Source: Telmatactis stephensoni
Taxonomy: Eukaryota; Cnidaria; Anthozoa; Actiniaria; Isophelliidae
NCBI GenBank assembly: GCA_029948255.1
Contig: JALIZF010001482.1
Location: forward strand, 248,001 to 312,000
DNA: 64,000 nucleotides
Direction: 5' to 3'
Positions 50,340 through 63,573 of the stretch are shown here, piece after piece. Numbering within the stretch: the first letter of the stretch is position 1; each line of letters begins with the position of its first letter. Made by a program: the position numbers and the translations under genes. The notes below the pieces were generated by a model, which was not told where the DNA came from, searched no databases, and saw nothing but the letters and a program-made list of their open reading frames with translations.

Positions 50340-50665
50340 AAATACAAACTAGCGGCTCGACTCACGGGCCAGTTTCAGGCTGTTTCAGGCGGCAGTTGGT
50401 ACTCAGAATGTTTTCATTGATTTTTATTTTAACATTTACTCGGGTGCTGATAAAGTACAAACACTAAAAGGTTGGATGACTTAAGGACTTGCAACGATTT
50501 TTGTTGCTTGTCCACCCAGAAAGGTTTTCACGTCCGAACAGCTCAATTACGGAGATGCGATGAAAGTTATTCCAAGCAGAGTAGTACAATACAAAATGTG
50601 GCAAGGAATAGAGAAATTTACCATCAGCAGTTTCCGCTAACATCCGGCAGACACCTCCAATCTTA
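50340..50665. repeat. Dispersed repeat, copy 1
   Basis: Shares gtgctgata.agtacaaacactaaa, ggatgact and gagatgcgatgaaa.ttattccaagc with 51800-52150, in the same orientation. Confidence 0.75.
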
Positions 50666-51057
50666 GCGAAGTGTGAGCACGAGGTAAGTCAAGGAAGCTC
50701 TATAGGCATGATATCATCTTACTAATAAGAGAAGTTGTCGTGTCCATCATCTGACCATCTTGAAGGCTCCACGATTAAACCTCATGGAGGAGTCACGAGT
50801 AGAATTTCAACACTCCATGATAATAATTAAATACAGATCCTGTTTACAGAAGACGCCTTTTATATCGTTCAATTCCAAAGTAGGTTTTGCGTACAATCGG
50901 CTGAAGAATTCGAGCAAAATGTCATCGATGCCTATTATATTTGAATAAGACAGGAGTCCCGACATCATCTTTCCTTCAATCTCGTACCCAGAGCCCACAT
51001 TACTTAGGCCTGTGGTAAATCACGTCGATTATGCGCAGTAGCATAGTTGAATAATTT

Positions 51058-51165
51058 GCGAGTGAGTGGGTGAGTGAGTGACTTATTGCATATTTTGATC
51101 CCTCACAATAACTCGTGGATTTGCAATCCACGAGTTAAAATATTCAAATTGAAATTCGCCACAGA
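51058..51165. repeat. (GAGT)n plus hairpin repeat, copy 1
   Basis: gagtgagtgggtgagtgagt then aactcgtggatttgcaatcc and a complementary acgagtt. A second copy is at 60248-60450. Confidence 0.8.
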
Positions 51166-51450
51166 TGACCAAAATAACCCTGAAGTAGTTGCTCCGGAAA
51201 TCAATCAACCCGCCAATGGCGAAGTAACTCGTGGATTTTAGTTAAAGAATGAGTTTTTTATTTGAAGGCAAAAATATAAATCAATTAATACAATATGTAT
51301 TTTTCTAAATGATAAATCATTGCTCTCACAAATCTAAAAATTAAGATTGGGCCCATCTGTAAAAAAATTTGAAAGAGTCATTTGGATAATATTATTAATA
51401 ATATCAGCTAATGCAGTTTCTTTAGCGAAAAATAATTGACTTGAGTATGA

Positions 51451-51590
51451 AAGAACAAAAAAAGATAATGAAGCAAAGGAAAAAGAAAAAAAAAAGAAAA
51501 AAAAGAAAGAAACCGGTCGGCCCGTGATTCGAACCGGGTACCTCTGGGCTCGGAGACAGCAACGAACCACTTGAGCCACTGAGCAATTTA
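51451..51590 (-). mobile_element. tRNA-derived SINE
   Basis: On the minus strand an A-box TGGCTCAAGTGG (51567-51578) and a B-box GGTTCGAATCA (51525-51535) are spaced as in tRNA, followed by a long pyrimidine tail. It does not fold into a clean cloverleaf, so it is a SINE head and not a tRNA gene. Confidence 0.65.
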
Positions 51591-51799
51591 ACGTTTAGAA
51601 AGGTTATATTTTTATACATATTGTAAATTTATTACGCTTAGCAAAGCTATTGAACATGTACAAATTATGAAAGAAGTTTCTCTATGAACCAAATGTCGCT
51701 ATGAATAAAATAAATTACTCCATAAAAGTACTCAATAACCACCAAACTTAAACTCAAATACGCTTTTTTGATGCCGTTTCGGCCAGCCGGGCCGTAGCG

Positions 51800-52150
51800 A
51801 TTCCACGGCCATGCAGTTTCTCCAGTTTCAGCAGGCGTCAGTTCGTACTGAAATATGATTTCGTTTGCTTTTTATTTCAAAACATTTACTCTCGTGCTGA
51901 TAGAGTACAAACACTAAATGCTTGGATGACTCGTTGATATTGGACTTGCGACGATTTTTTTTGTTTGAAGACAGCGACTACAAAGTCCATTGTTTTCACA
52001 TCCGAGTATATCGAACAGCTCGATCAACTTGGAGATGCGATGAAAATTATTCCAAGCTGCAGAGGGAACTGAGAGTAGTTCAATACAGAATGTGGCAATG
52101 AATAAGAAACTATTTATTCAAATCTATTGGCAATTTCGCCTAACATCCGA
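51800..52150. repeat. Dispersed repeat, copy 2
   Basis: Diverged copy of 50340-50665. Confidence 0.75.
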
Positions 52151-52189
52151 CACGTACAATCGATCCAGTTCGCCGGAGTGCAGACCTAC

Positions 52190-52420
52190 GGTGGCTTATA
52201 AGGGACATCTACGGTGGCTTATAAGGGACATCGTTGTTTTCTTTTTTATGGTCGTTTTCTTTTTTAGATTTCGTGATTTCAGATAAATTATCACGAAGTT
52301 TTCAGATATTATCCCAAAATTTCATGATAATTATCTCGAAGTTTTCTGATATTATCGCGAAATTTCAAGATATTATCGCGAAGTTTCAAGATATTATCGC
52401 AAAGTTTCAACAAGAGTACC
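52190..52420. repeat. 21-bp minisatellite end of a foldback family
   Basis: Unit aagatattatcgcgaagtttc, about 4-5 copies, preceded by ggtggcttataagggacatc. The same block is inverted at 59617-59915. Confidence 0.85.
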
Positions 52421-54239
52421 CAACCGAGCCGCTCCACAAAATATCCGCTCCACATAACTTTTGTTGCTGGCTGGGAAACAAAAATGCATATATTGACCTC
52501 TGGCTCGTATTTCGGAATAACTGTGCCTGGCTGGTATATTAAGACAAAATTTTAATTTCCTGGCTGTTAAATAAATTCGCTATGTCCCTGGGAATCACTG
52601 CCAGGTCTCTGGCTAACAACGCAACTGTTGGTTTCTTGGCAAAACAACAGGAAACCCACATAACTAGTCATATGACCAAAGACCGGGAAGCCTGTGTAAA
52701 TTTATCGGGCATTTTGATAATTGGAGGGAAATAGTAATCCATCTGTCAACTCGTCATTTTTTCGACAAATCAGACCATAGCTTGTCATGTATGTCGTACA
52801 GTGCTAACACACGTGGTCAGCATGTATATCAGTTCTGGTGAGCATCGGTCCTGAGGACGAAGGCGTTGTTGTTGTTGGTATTCCATCCTGTTTGAAAGTC
52901 AGCTAAAGGTAAGCGGCAAAGCTGAAAAAATACATAGTCTGCCTATTGCCTTACTGATTTGTAAAAAATTGATTTGTAGGTTCAAGACAATCTATTTTAC
53001 ATAAGGATATGTATTTGGCGGGAATAATGGCATGCCTACGTCCTACGTTCTTGAGGTACAGATACATCACATCCATACAATGTTTTCATTCATTTCTTCA
53101 ATGTTCCTCCGTACTTAATAAGTGTAATAGTTAATAACCTGAATACCTATACGTTTTCAGCTCATGCACTCATTTGACCCTCAGTGCCCTAGCTGGTCTT
53201 CCCTGATAAGGGCTGGTAATGATTCACTGGCTATTAGAGACTTAACATGAGGAAAATATGGTATAATACAGGTGAGTGGGTCATTGTTTGAGATTAGCGA
53301 ATATAGTCGTTATCAGTACTTTACGTATATACATTGCATTAGATGCTTAATTTTGAACTAAATTTAACGTAGTTCAATGCAACGTGGTAATGATGCTAAA
53401 TCATAGCACTGGGTGACATCCACTGACGGAACTTAGCTTTTCTTTAAATGTTTGGGCTGAGATGACTATCGAACTATCATCTTGTACCCAGCGAGCAGAA
53501 AAACTTTCTGCAGGTATTCATCTTGCAGCCGTGATCCTGTTGTAGGTTCCTGAAGTAATCTTTATCAAAATATGTTGGTTAATTTTTGTTTACCCATGAA
53601 GCCACTCAAATTCCGGTTCTGTTACCCACATTGATCAAGAAGATACATAAAAAAACGACGAATTCCTTTTTAATTTTTTTATTTTTTTACTTAGTTTCGT
53701 TTGTGTAATTTCCAGAGTTTTAATCGATTCAGAATGTAATGATCATTTTCAGTAAGGGACATAAAATTGAATCAGTCAAGTTTTGGATATATGAGACGTA
53801 AGCTCTTATCGTTACCTAAATCTTCTTCAAACTATCCAAAAACGAAAAACGAAAATGTAATGCCTCTAGGAAAGGTCAAGCTAATGCACTTCGATTTGAT
53901 TCGTGTGCTTATTAGCAGACTGTGCGAATGTATCTCGTTTGCTGACAGTCGGCCTACAAAACAGAACAACCTATTCATCAAAATCACTCTTCAAGGAACG
54001 GTTTAGCGAATGTTGACTTTTTATACTACAAAACAAACTTTTACTGCTTAAAGTTATTATTGTTTGTCCACAACTATTGTTATCTGTTGTTATAATAAGC
54101 CTTTTAGAATTATAATTGTTCTAGTCTGATTCAAAAACACAGCCGTTGCAATGCAACTTGGACGACATTTGCAGTAGGCGATGATTAGTTTATCAGTGTC
54201 TATATTTTTCATCTTAAATGTAACTCCGGAAATGTATTT

Positions 54240-54455
54240 AAAAACACAAAGCTCATGCCGGGCTACATGGAGTGTGCTTTCACTAGGCTTTTCGGTAACA
54301 TTCCTTTAGGTGTTCGTTTACCCACCAACCCGCCCACCAACTGTTTGCAGTTGTGTTTTTGGTGTTGTAACTTTCATTTTAAAACAAGACGGCCGTCAAA
54401 ATAGAAGTTTTTACAACCCTTAACAAGAAATAAAGATGTAGGATTCAAAATGTAG
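54240..54455. repeat. Duplicate, copy 1
   Basis: Shares taacattcctttaggtgttc, gtttacccaccaac and ataaagatgtaggattcaaaa with 55236-55430, same orientation. Confidence 0.88.
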
Positions 54456-55235
54456 TCATTCTTTTAAGTACATGATTGTTATCTGCGGTTTCAACTGAAA
54501 ACGATTGTAGGATGGTCTGTTAGTTAACAAACATTAACTAAATAATGTGACAGATATCTGTCACTGAGTTTGCGTGCTTTTTCAAGGCTTTCCGGAGTTC
54601 CAAAACATACCGCCACTTGCTTTCTTTTGATGTGTCAAGCATTGATACACCGGCATGTAGCAAAAGGCGACTCCCTCCACTGAAATTCTTGTCAGATTTT
54701 GAACAAAACGTGAAATTCGTTCAATTTTTCTGTCACATGCTTCTCCAGGGATTTTTTGTATGGTATTTGTGCACGGGACAACTTTGATATAGAAAACAAG
54801 AAGTGTAACTTTCTCAAAGTTTTCACTAAGGGCTTTTTTCCCTTGGGACCAAAAAGCAAAAGAAGTCAGCGCCAGCTTACTGGCCCAACCTGGTTTATAT
54901 AATCAGGTCCTAAAACATTTATTGTCAGTTAAAACAGGGTTACCGTTGAATTCAATTTTCTTTTATAACTTTCTGTAGGTTCTGTTCACTTCTGTTCTGA
55001 GAACAGTTCTCTGGTTGTCTTTTGTTTACTAATCTGGCAGATATCTGTCAACTAACCTATTGTAGTATTTTTCGCGCCAGAAGGGTAAAGATACAAGGCG
55101 GTAGGTTGCCTACGACTCACATACAGTTGACATGTTCCAGAAAAAATCCGATGGATACCAATCAATGTGTATGTTAAATTTTTCATATTTTCTGGGGGTT
55201 TTTTGGTTTGTTTTTTTTGGAAGGCCAAACTCAGC

Positions 55236-55430
55236 TCTGGAAATGTAAAACACAAAGCTACATGCCAGGATACAGAGGATACAGTGGAGTGTGTTTTCAC
55301 TGGGCTTTTTGTAACATTCCTTTAGGTGTTCGTTTACCCACCAACTCACTGTTTGTGGTACATTTCAAAACAAGACGGCCGGCAAAATAGAAGTTTTTAC
55401 AACCGAAATAAAGATGTAGGATTCAAAATT
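55236..55430. repeat. Duplicate, copy 2
   Basis: Diverged by small indels from 54240-54455. Confidence 0.88.
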
Positions 55431-56551
55431 AAGAGTCATTATATGTTTATTGTGTTTACAATAAACGAAATGTTACTGTATGTAGAGTGCTCGTGTTGCT
55501 CTGTTGGTGCATGATGATGAATTTTGAAGCATGACCTCCAAGGTCAACATCTTGACAGACCAGGATTATTTCTTATCCTCTCGTTGGTTATGGGACGGAC
55601 CCTTAACTAACTAAAGCGCACCCCCTTGGGTTGTTTTCTTGTTCTTAAATTTTATGTAATGCTCGATCGCGAACAATTAATTATTTTAGTCACCGGTTGG
55701 AAACTAATTTACCGCTATAACCTAATTGGCTTTGCAAACAAGATGACAACTCCTTTGAAAATTGCTTACCCAAATATTAGCAGTTTTTGTAAGTACCTGT
55801 TTGCACTATGAATACACCTAAAGTATTTCGTTGTAGTGCAAACAGGCCCTTAGCTTTGCTCTCAATCTTTAACGTTTTCTTGGGGAAATTATTAAGTTAC
55901 TTCAATACTGTTATCTCTGATTTGGGCATTCACTCACGGACTTTCTACTGATATTAAAAGAGGCTGCGCTTTATGTATATTTCATAGATATTCTTGTACA
56001 CCTATTCTTGTACGTCAGTGTGACGCTGCCGAAACATGTTTGGAATAAAAAGATTGGTGATATTTCAAGAACTGTATGTATTCGTTTTCTTCTCGCAAGA
56101 CCATTTGGTTGTATTCACAGAGTGTTTTACCATATCTCTAAAGGCAAAAAGAACCTTGAAATATCAACAAGATTTTACGAACAACGGTAAAATTTTGGCA
56201 TTCTACCTTAGAAAAAGATTATATAGTCTTTTGACTGTTGTAACCGGAAAAACCTCTCCCTGACGATTCCAACAGCAGTTTAATTTGTTTGAACTGGAAC
56301 TTATTTATTTGAATTTTAATTAAATAACATTACGTTTAAAGGGCAATACTGAACTGAGTGTCTATCTCAACAGTAACCCTGCTAACGATTCAAATCAAGC
56401 TAGCACTCATTTCAGGTTGTCGAAATCATTTGGCCGTATGGGAGCCGCATTGGTATAGCCTACACAGACACCAGTAAAAGATAGAAGACATTTGCTGCGA
56501 GACTCTGCAAAGTTCTTTTGAAAATTTTTGTTGTCAATGTTAGTTAGATAG

Positions 56552-57590
56552 ATGACCTTTGCTTCGAAACTTTGCAAATTCAGTTTTGCGAAACTTTTGC
56601 GGCGAATGGTCGATAGGCAGATGGCCTTTGCTTCGAAACTTTGCAAATTCAGTTTTGCGAAACTTTTGCGGCGAATGGTCGATAGGCAGATGGCCTTTGC
56701 TTCGAAACTTTGCAAATTCAGTTTTGCGAAACTTTTGCGGCGAATGGTCGATAGGCAGATGGCCTTTGCTTCGAAACTTTGCAAATTCAGTTTTGCGAAA
56801 CTTTTGCGGCGAATGGTCGCTTAGGCAGATGGCCTTTGCTTCGAAACTTTGCAAATTCACTTTTGCGAAACTTTTGAGGCGAATGGTCGATAGGCAGATG
56901 GCCTTTGCTTCGAAACTTTGCAAATTCAGTTTTGCGAAACTTTTGAGGCGAATGGTCGATAGGCAGATGGCCTTTGCTTCGAAACTTTGCAAATTCAGTT
57001 TTGCGAAACTTTTGCGGCGAATGGTCGATAGGCAGATGGCCTTTGCTTCGAAACTTTGCAAATTCAGTTTTGCGAAACTTTTGAGGCGAATGGTCGATAG
57101 GCAGATGGCCTTTGCTTCGAAACTTTGCAAATTCACTTTTGCGAAACTTTTGCGGCGAATGGTCGATAGGCAGATGGCCTTTGCTTCGAAACTTTGCAAA
57201 TTCAGTTTTGCGAAACTTTTGAGGCGAATGGTCGATAGGCAGATGGCCTTTGCTTCGAAACTTTGCAAATTCAGTTTTGCGAAACTTTTGAGGCGAATGG
57301 TCGCTTAGGCAGATGGCCTTTGCTTCGAAACTTTGCAATTTCACTTTTGCGAAACTTTTGAGGCGAATGGTCGCTTAGGCAGATGGCCTTTGCTTCGAAA
57401 CTTTGCAAATTCACTTTTGCGAAACTTTTGCGGCGAATGGTCGCTTAGGCAGATGGCCTTTGCTTCGAAACTTTGCAAATTCAGTTTTGCGAAACTTTTG
57501 CGGCGAATGGTCGATAGGCAGATGGCCTTTGCTTCGAAACTTTGCAAATTCAGTTTTGCGAAACTTTTGCGGCGAATGGTCGCTTACGGA
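56552..57590. repeat. 69-bp tandem array, about 15 copies
   Basis: Unit atggcctttgcttcgaaact...gcgaatggtcgataggcag, mostly 69 bp, with a 70-bp variant that has 'cgctta' for 'cgata'. Other sites vary (cagttttg/cacttttg, gcggcg/gaggcg). Because 69 is divisible by three and the unit lacks stops in several frames, ORFs of up to about 250 codons appear on both strands; they are artefacts of the array. Confidence 0.95.
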
Positions 57591-58241
57591 ATCATATTTT
57601 ATTTCAATTTTTATCAAATATGAATTTTATTGATAGAAATTTTCTCTTGATCTTTTCAGAATTTTTTTCTAAAAATACCATGAGTGGTGTTTCAACAAAT
57701 TGAGACACTGGTTACGAAGCCTCCACGTAAGTGACCTATTTCTTTTCTGTTTTACGTAAGCTTTGCTTGAATTACACATTTTTTTCTCCGTCCTACTCTG
57801 AATGCATGGTTAACATCATTAGATACAATTACCAAGCGTGGTAAAATGGGAAAATAAAAAGGAGAGGTTGGAATGTAATGATTATCAATTTATCTATTGG
57901 TTTAGAGATGTTGCTATATATGCTTAAATTAACCACATAGGACCTACAAGCTTGTAACATGTAAATGCGGGCATATAATGTTGAATGGTATTTTACATAA
58001 CACCTAAAATACTATTGATTTATCGCGAAAAGGATTCAGGTGAACTCCAGATTTGATTGATATTTTGTATTAATTTTCAGTTCCAACGCTACAGTGGGAT
58101 TCAAACTTAAGGTTAGAGGCAACTGCAATGAACAATATTTGGTTCTTTTAAATTATGAATTTTTACTTTTCGTTTGCTAAATGTTTTTACCTTTTACGAA
58201 GTAGACAGTGCTTTTACTTCATGCAACAAAGAAAATTTGTT

Positions 58242-58349
58242 GCGCTCGGGGTGGTAATACGAGCAACATTTGCTCTGCAACTTGCAACTCAACATTGTTG
58301 CGCGACAAGTTGCACGATTTTGTTGCTCGTATTACCGGGCCTTAAACGA
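58242..58349. repeat. Dispersed repeat, copy B
   Basis: See 26134-26240. Confidence 0.8.
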
Positions 58350-58749
58350 CGATTTTCCGCGAAACGTTGCAACAACTTGCAATATTATGCGTTTCTGACT
58401 TGGATTTAAAAACTCGCAACGCGTTGCCCAAGCGAAAATTGCAAGGAAAATCGTTCCAAGTGTCATGTTACACGAGAAAGATTTTTAACGCAATGCCGTT
58501 GCGCTGAAAATCGTCGTTAAAAATCGTTTCGTGTAACACCGCCTTAAACCGCTCGACCAACCTGGCACAATGACATAGATATTAAAAATGGAAAGCCACA
58601 GAGGTCTTGACATTTTAAAGTCCCCAAAAACGTGTAAAACAAAGAGGACCACATGAACGTCTAGTAAACATTCAATATTTCATTAAATGGTTTCTTTTCT
58701 TTGCCACTTTATTGAATGCCGATGATTGTGTAAAAGTGTGCAAACTTTA

Positions 58750-59915
58750 AATTTTCCTGGCTAGCAAACTGGAAGTTGCATAGAGCTTGCTGGCTGGCAA
58801 ATATCCTGGCAAGCCATACACGACTTTCTGGCTGGTAAAAAAATGATACTCCGAATGCCTGGCTGGGGAGCATAACGTTTTGGGTTTTATCTGGCTGGCA
58901 ATGTGGAGCGGATATTTTTTTCCCAGCAACTTTTAATTTTGCGTCTAAAGTATGAATGGAATGTTATCAATGTGTTTTTGAGCTGTTTTGCGGCGATTTG
59001 AGCAAGTGACTCGTCGGGTACTCCTGTTTCAAGATATTATCGCGGAGTTTCAAGATATCATCGCGAAGTTTTTAGATATTATCGCGACGTTTTAAGATGT
59101 TTATTTCGCGAAATTTCATGTGAATCAGTGATGTTCTTCATGTTAGACTTCACATAGTAGCACTCAGTTCAATATCAATGGTCAGCTAATACATTTGTTC
59201 TGATATGAAGTATAAGTCTATGATCGAGTCCAGCGTGGCTGCCAGCCATGGGGAGGATGTGAAGAACATTCAGATAAAATATAGTCCAAAATCAATTTTG
59301 ATTTGACTCAATGAGAGTCTTGCGCGCAATGGCGAAGTTACTAAAAATAGCCTTAGTTACCAGGAATATCTCACCACATTTTGACGTCTTCTGTGCATCT
59401 ATTAGCGTACACACGCACGAAAAAATGGAATCTTTTGGCAATAATATATTAAACTATCTTCAATCTAAATGTTCGTCACATCCTCCCCGTGACTGGCAGT
59501 GACTGGCTGGACTCGATCATAGGCTTTCACTTCATATCAGAACAAATGTATTAGCGGACCATTGATATTGAACTGAGTGCTAGTATGTGGAGTCTTACAT
59601 GAAGAACATCACTGATTCACGTGCTGTCTTGAAATTTCGCGAAATAAATATCTAAAACCTTCGCGATGATATCTTGAAATTTCGCGATAATATCTTGAAA
59701 CTTCGCGATAATATCTTGAAACTTTGCGATAATATCTTGAAACTTCGCGATAATATCTTGAAATTTCGCGATAATATCAGAAAACTTCGAGATAATTATC
59801 ATGAAATTTCGCGATAATATCTGAAAACTTCAGGATAATTTATCTGAAATCACGAAATCTAAAAAAGAAAACGATCACAAAAAAGAAAACAACGATGTCC
59901 CTTATAGGCCACCGT
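58750..59915. mobile_element. Foldback element with minisatellite ends
   Basis: A ctggctgg-rich segment (58755-58900) is followed by 21-bp units (59025-59110), an arm of about 140 bp (59115-59262), a spacer, the complementary arm (59465-59630) and inverted 21-bp units to about 59830. It ends with the complement of the block at 52190. No ORF of interest. Confidence 0.7.
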
Positions 59916-60247
59916 ATACATGTAGAGCACGAGGTAATGTTAAAAACTTGTATTACCCAGCTTAGATCGTGTGCCTAAAAATTGTTGCTTGTACACAAAT
60001 CTAAAACAGTTACATTACGTTCAAAACTCTGGTCGCCAAAAATTATTATAGAGTATGATGGGGAACACCGTATGGCCTACGATACGATACGGTTACAGCA
60101 GGAATTTCGAATGTTTTTATAGAAACTATGATACTGGTACAGTTACGATACGGTACGGTAAGTTTCCCACTCATACGAAAACGACTCTAACGCAAGTTAG
60201 CACCGTATCTTATTATCAAGAATAGACCGGAAGTAAAGTTTGACAGA

Positions 60248-60450
60248 CCGGAAGTTTACAGGAAAGTGAGTGAGTGAGTGAGTGAGTGACACAATAGCTT
60301 ACTACTTTATGTATGGCACCTTTCTAGTTAGACAATAGATAGATTGAATAGTTGTTGTCATACACGAAGTAGTAACCTGACTGATTTGCATATTCGACCC
60401 CTTCACAATAACTCGTGGATTTTCAATCCACGAGTTAAAAATAACAGATA
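60248..60450. repeat. (GAGT)n plus hairpin repeat, copy 2
   Basis: gtgagtgagtgagtgagtga, later aactcgtggattttcaatcc and a complementary acgagtt. Confidence 0.8.
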
Positions 60451-61012
60451 TCAAGCTGATCAAACCCATCAACTGCGTGACAGCAAGATCTTTAGGAAAC
60501 ACCCTCACGGACAGCACAGATTAATAGCGGAGCTTCCGCGCGAGCGGAGCACCATACCTAAGAAAAAATGGTAACCCATCGAGTTGATTTTTCATGAACA
60601 CACAGGAAGCCCAATGGCTGTACGTCCGTACGTACGTCCGTCCCTCTGTGTACATCGCGGTGCTGATTGGCTGATTGATTTTTGGCGTCAACTTGACGCG
60701 CGCTGACCCTTTGAAAACTGAAAATCTACAAGTTTCCTTGCAGTTTTAACTTGCAAAACTTAAAAATGTTATTCTGGAAACCTCGTAAAAATGTAGTGAT
60801 TTTCATGATCATTAATCTGTGCTAATCTTGACGGGTTAAACCGAAAAATCGTACGTTTGAATTTTTCTTCGGGCCCGGTGTCGTTTCAAAAACTGCTTGA
60901 AGGGACATGCACAGAGAATATTTTCAAAGTTGGACGGCTTTTTAGTTGGATTCGTAGCTTTAAAAAACTTCTCATAATGAATAAGTCATTGAGGATCGTG
61001 TATTCTTCATTT

Positions 61013-61377
61013 CGTCGGCCGCCATTTTGAATTGTGACAAACACGCCAGAATTATTAGAAATTCCTATCACTTTGACTTCCTGTAACTCCGCTCTTTTTT
61101 ATGGATTTTCGAAATTTCGCACTTTTTGAAAAGATAGCGCAAAAACATTCGGCGCGCGAATTTTCGAAATTATTGGAACCATGAATTCGTGAAAAACAGG
61201 GTGTCTCAAAAAACTTAGTTAAAACACTTGTATTGCTTTTATTTTCAGTCCTACAACTAGTGTCCATAGCTGCTGTTTATTAAAGTTTAAATTTTGAAAA
61301 TCCATCAAACCAGAGCGGACTTACGGGAAGCCAAAGTGATTCTTGCGTGTTTGTCCAATTCAAAATGGCGGCCGACA
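61013..61377. mobile_element. Inverted-repeat element, 65-bp arms
   Basis: cgtcggccgccattttgaat... pairs with ...attcaaaatggcggccgac. Confidence 0.75.
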
Positions 61378-62106
61378 GCGTGAACTGGTCTATTAAAAAC
61401 AATAACTATTTGTTAAGTATTTACAAATATTTACTCAAATTATTATGTAATCGTGTAAATAAACATTGAACAATCCATTTAGTTTTTCCACAATAAAATG
61501 ACTTCTATGCTCGACTCGTATAGATTGCAAGCGATCTTCTACGAGAAAGTGGGTGTACTTTGATGTCACTTCACTCCTCAACGAGAACGGTGACCCCCAT
61601 TTTTAGTTTATTTGCTCTTTGAACTTCTTTGAAGTTCAATGATGACATTATCTCACCATGCAAAGTATGAAGGAAAAAACATGGTAAACTTTTTTTCCCG
61701 CGAACGTCCTTAAATACAGATTGAAAATTCTTTTAAAATTCTTTGTTTTCTTGTTATAACAAGTAGCTGTTTTTATAATCACTTTAAATTGTATTATCAG
61801 TGTAATCTGAAGAGACAACAAGTGGGAGACAAGTATTCACCTACCTAGTGTGTCATTCGATTCTAAAGGAAAATTCATTGGATGATGAGAGAATTCCACG
61901 TTGAATTTCACGAGAAAAACGATATCGCACGAGTCGCCAAGCCTTTTTACCGGTGTTTTCTGGATAATTCGTTCTGACAACTTCAGCTGAAAATAAATCG
62001 CTCAAACAAATCTATTGGACTGTGTATTTCTGTTGTTTTATTTTTAAAAACATCTATGACTGCATCCGGATATAATCTATTCTTTATGTTTTAAAATAAG
62101 TGATTT

Positions 62107-62292
62107 AACAAATTTACGATGGACAGCCGTGGAATGTACTCTTATTTACCACGATATTACGTCACACATGGTCAAAATGTTATGGATTCACGAGGCGTAG
62201 CCGAGTGAGTCCATAACAAATTTTGACCATGTGTCGGCGTAATACCGTGGTAAATAAGAGTACATTCCACGGCTGTCCATCGTAAATTTGTT
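62107..62292. mobile_element. Near-perfect palindrome, about 83-bp arms
   Basis: aacaaatttacgatggacag...atggattcac against ...ccataac...ctgtccatcgtaaatttgtt, with a 20-bp centre. A further inverted pair (ttaccacaacttgtaatatt, about 62297-62325 and 62417-62446) extends it. Confidence 0.85.
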
Positions 62293-62689
62293 AATTTTAC
62301 CACAACTTGTAATATTCTCGGTTTCAAAAAGAAAAGTTTGACTTTGCTTTGCGTGACGGATGACACCATCAGATCCATGGTATGTACTCCTATTTACCAC
62401 GGCTCTCGACCAATCAGAAACCGAGAATATTACAAGTTGTGGTAAAAAATCTCTTTTCTACTGAGGGATAAAACCTGATAAAAGTAATGTCGAAGTTGTC
62501 GAAAAACACGACGGACTTCAAACGGTCGCTTTTCATATTATGTACTAGTAGGCGTAAAAATGTCCTTTTCGATCCTATTAGTTATTGTGTCTTTTTCTTT
62601 GCTTGTTTTCTCGTGATAATATTTGGCAGCTTTTGAAGTTTGGATTAAGTTCCGCTAAAAACAAAAAGAAGAAACACGGCAATCGCGGG

Positions 62690-62950
62690 CTACCTGTGTA
62701 AGTATGCAATTCCACGCTGATTCTCCCCCCATGTACCGTCAATATCTTTGGAAAAATATTTCCTTTCTCTTGAAAGACGTTTAATATATTTTTATTGGCT
62801 TGTATTTTCATTTCATATTAAACTACAAAAAAATAATAATTTTAAAAATAATAATTATTTTTCAAACACCGATTATGACTGGAAAAAGAATCAAAACAGT
62901 CGCGGGCTGCCTGTGTAAGTGGGTAATTCCACGCTGAATTCTCCCTCCTC
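62690..62950. repeat. Direct duplicate of a 45-bp segment
   Basis: gcgggct.cctgtgtaagt....aattccacgctga occurs at about 62686-62735 and 62902-62950. Confidence 0.7.
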
Positions 62951-63573
62951 GAAATAGTGAAGACAGACAAATCAAGATATGTTGTTCTGTAATATTCAGG
63001 ATGTTGAAAAGGTTTAATTACTTGTATCAATTTAAAAAAAGGTTTTGGAGACTTTGCTTTCTGATTTCTGAGAATTATGAAACACTACAAAGTCAATTAT
63101 GAAATCTGACAGTGAATCTGAATATTAAAATCTACTGTAATAAAGATCACTGAGCTTACCCATACAAGCCCATACAATATACAAACCAAAACCAAAACTT
63201 TAATTTTTAATTTTTAAATTTTTAAATAATCTTCATTTCAACTTTTTCAATTAGCCCTATTACCACAGGAAGCCCAATTCATTTGAATCAAGAACATAAA
63301 AAATATTAAAATTGAAATGGGAGCTCTGCCTATTAGGCAGTAATTGTTTTGAGTTGTTCTACAATTTCATCTAAAGTCATGATTAGTGTAACCTGGAAGA
63401 GAGAATTCTTGTTTCGTGTAAAGACAACTATTTATCTGTGTCATTCTATTCTACATAGTACAAAAACAAGATGCTACAATACTGTCAAGACAGAAAAATC
63501 TAATTAAATACAATGTTCTGCATGCAATGTCCAGTTTAATTGAAGGATGTTGAAATGGTTCAGTATTTATGTT

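Noticed and set aside
51511..51590. tRNA gene on the minus strand
   Set aside because: A and B boxes are present but the T arm and acceptor do not pair properly, and a long pyrimidine tail follows, as in a SINE.
53767..54006. 79-codon plus-strand ORF
   Set aside because: No recognisable domain, no splice or promoter context; length is expected by chance in this much sequence.
56540..57344. Long ORFs of 185-249 codons on both strands in the 69-bp array
   Set aside because: They exist in several frames because the unit is a multiple of three without stops; no domain, no splice context.
56552..57590. CRISPR-like array
   Set aside because: Units are contiguous tandem repeats with no unique spacers, and the genome is eukaryotic.
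61866..61984. Possible upstream C3 exon between TTTCAG and GTAGGT on the minus strand
   Set aside because: Open in two frames, but no signal peptide, wrong phase for E1 and similar words occur in nearby repeats.
62578..63030. Minus-strand ORFs with SVELHTYTGSPR and SAWNYPLTQAAR
   Set aside because: They are two diverged copies of the same 45-bp repeat read in different frames.
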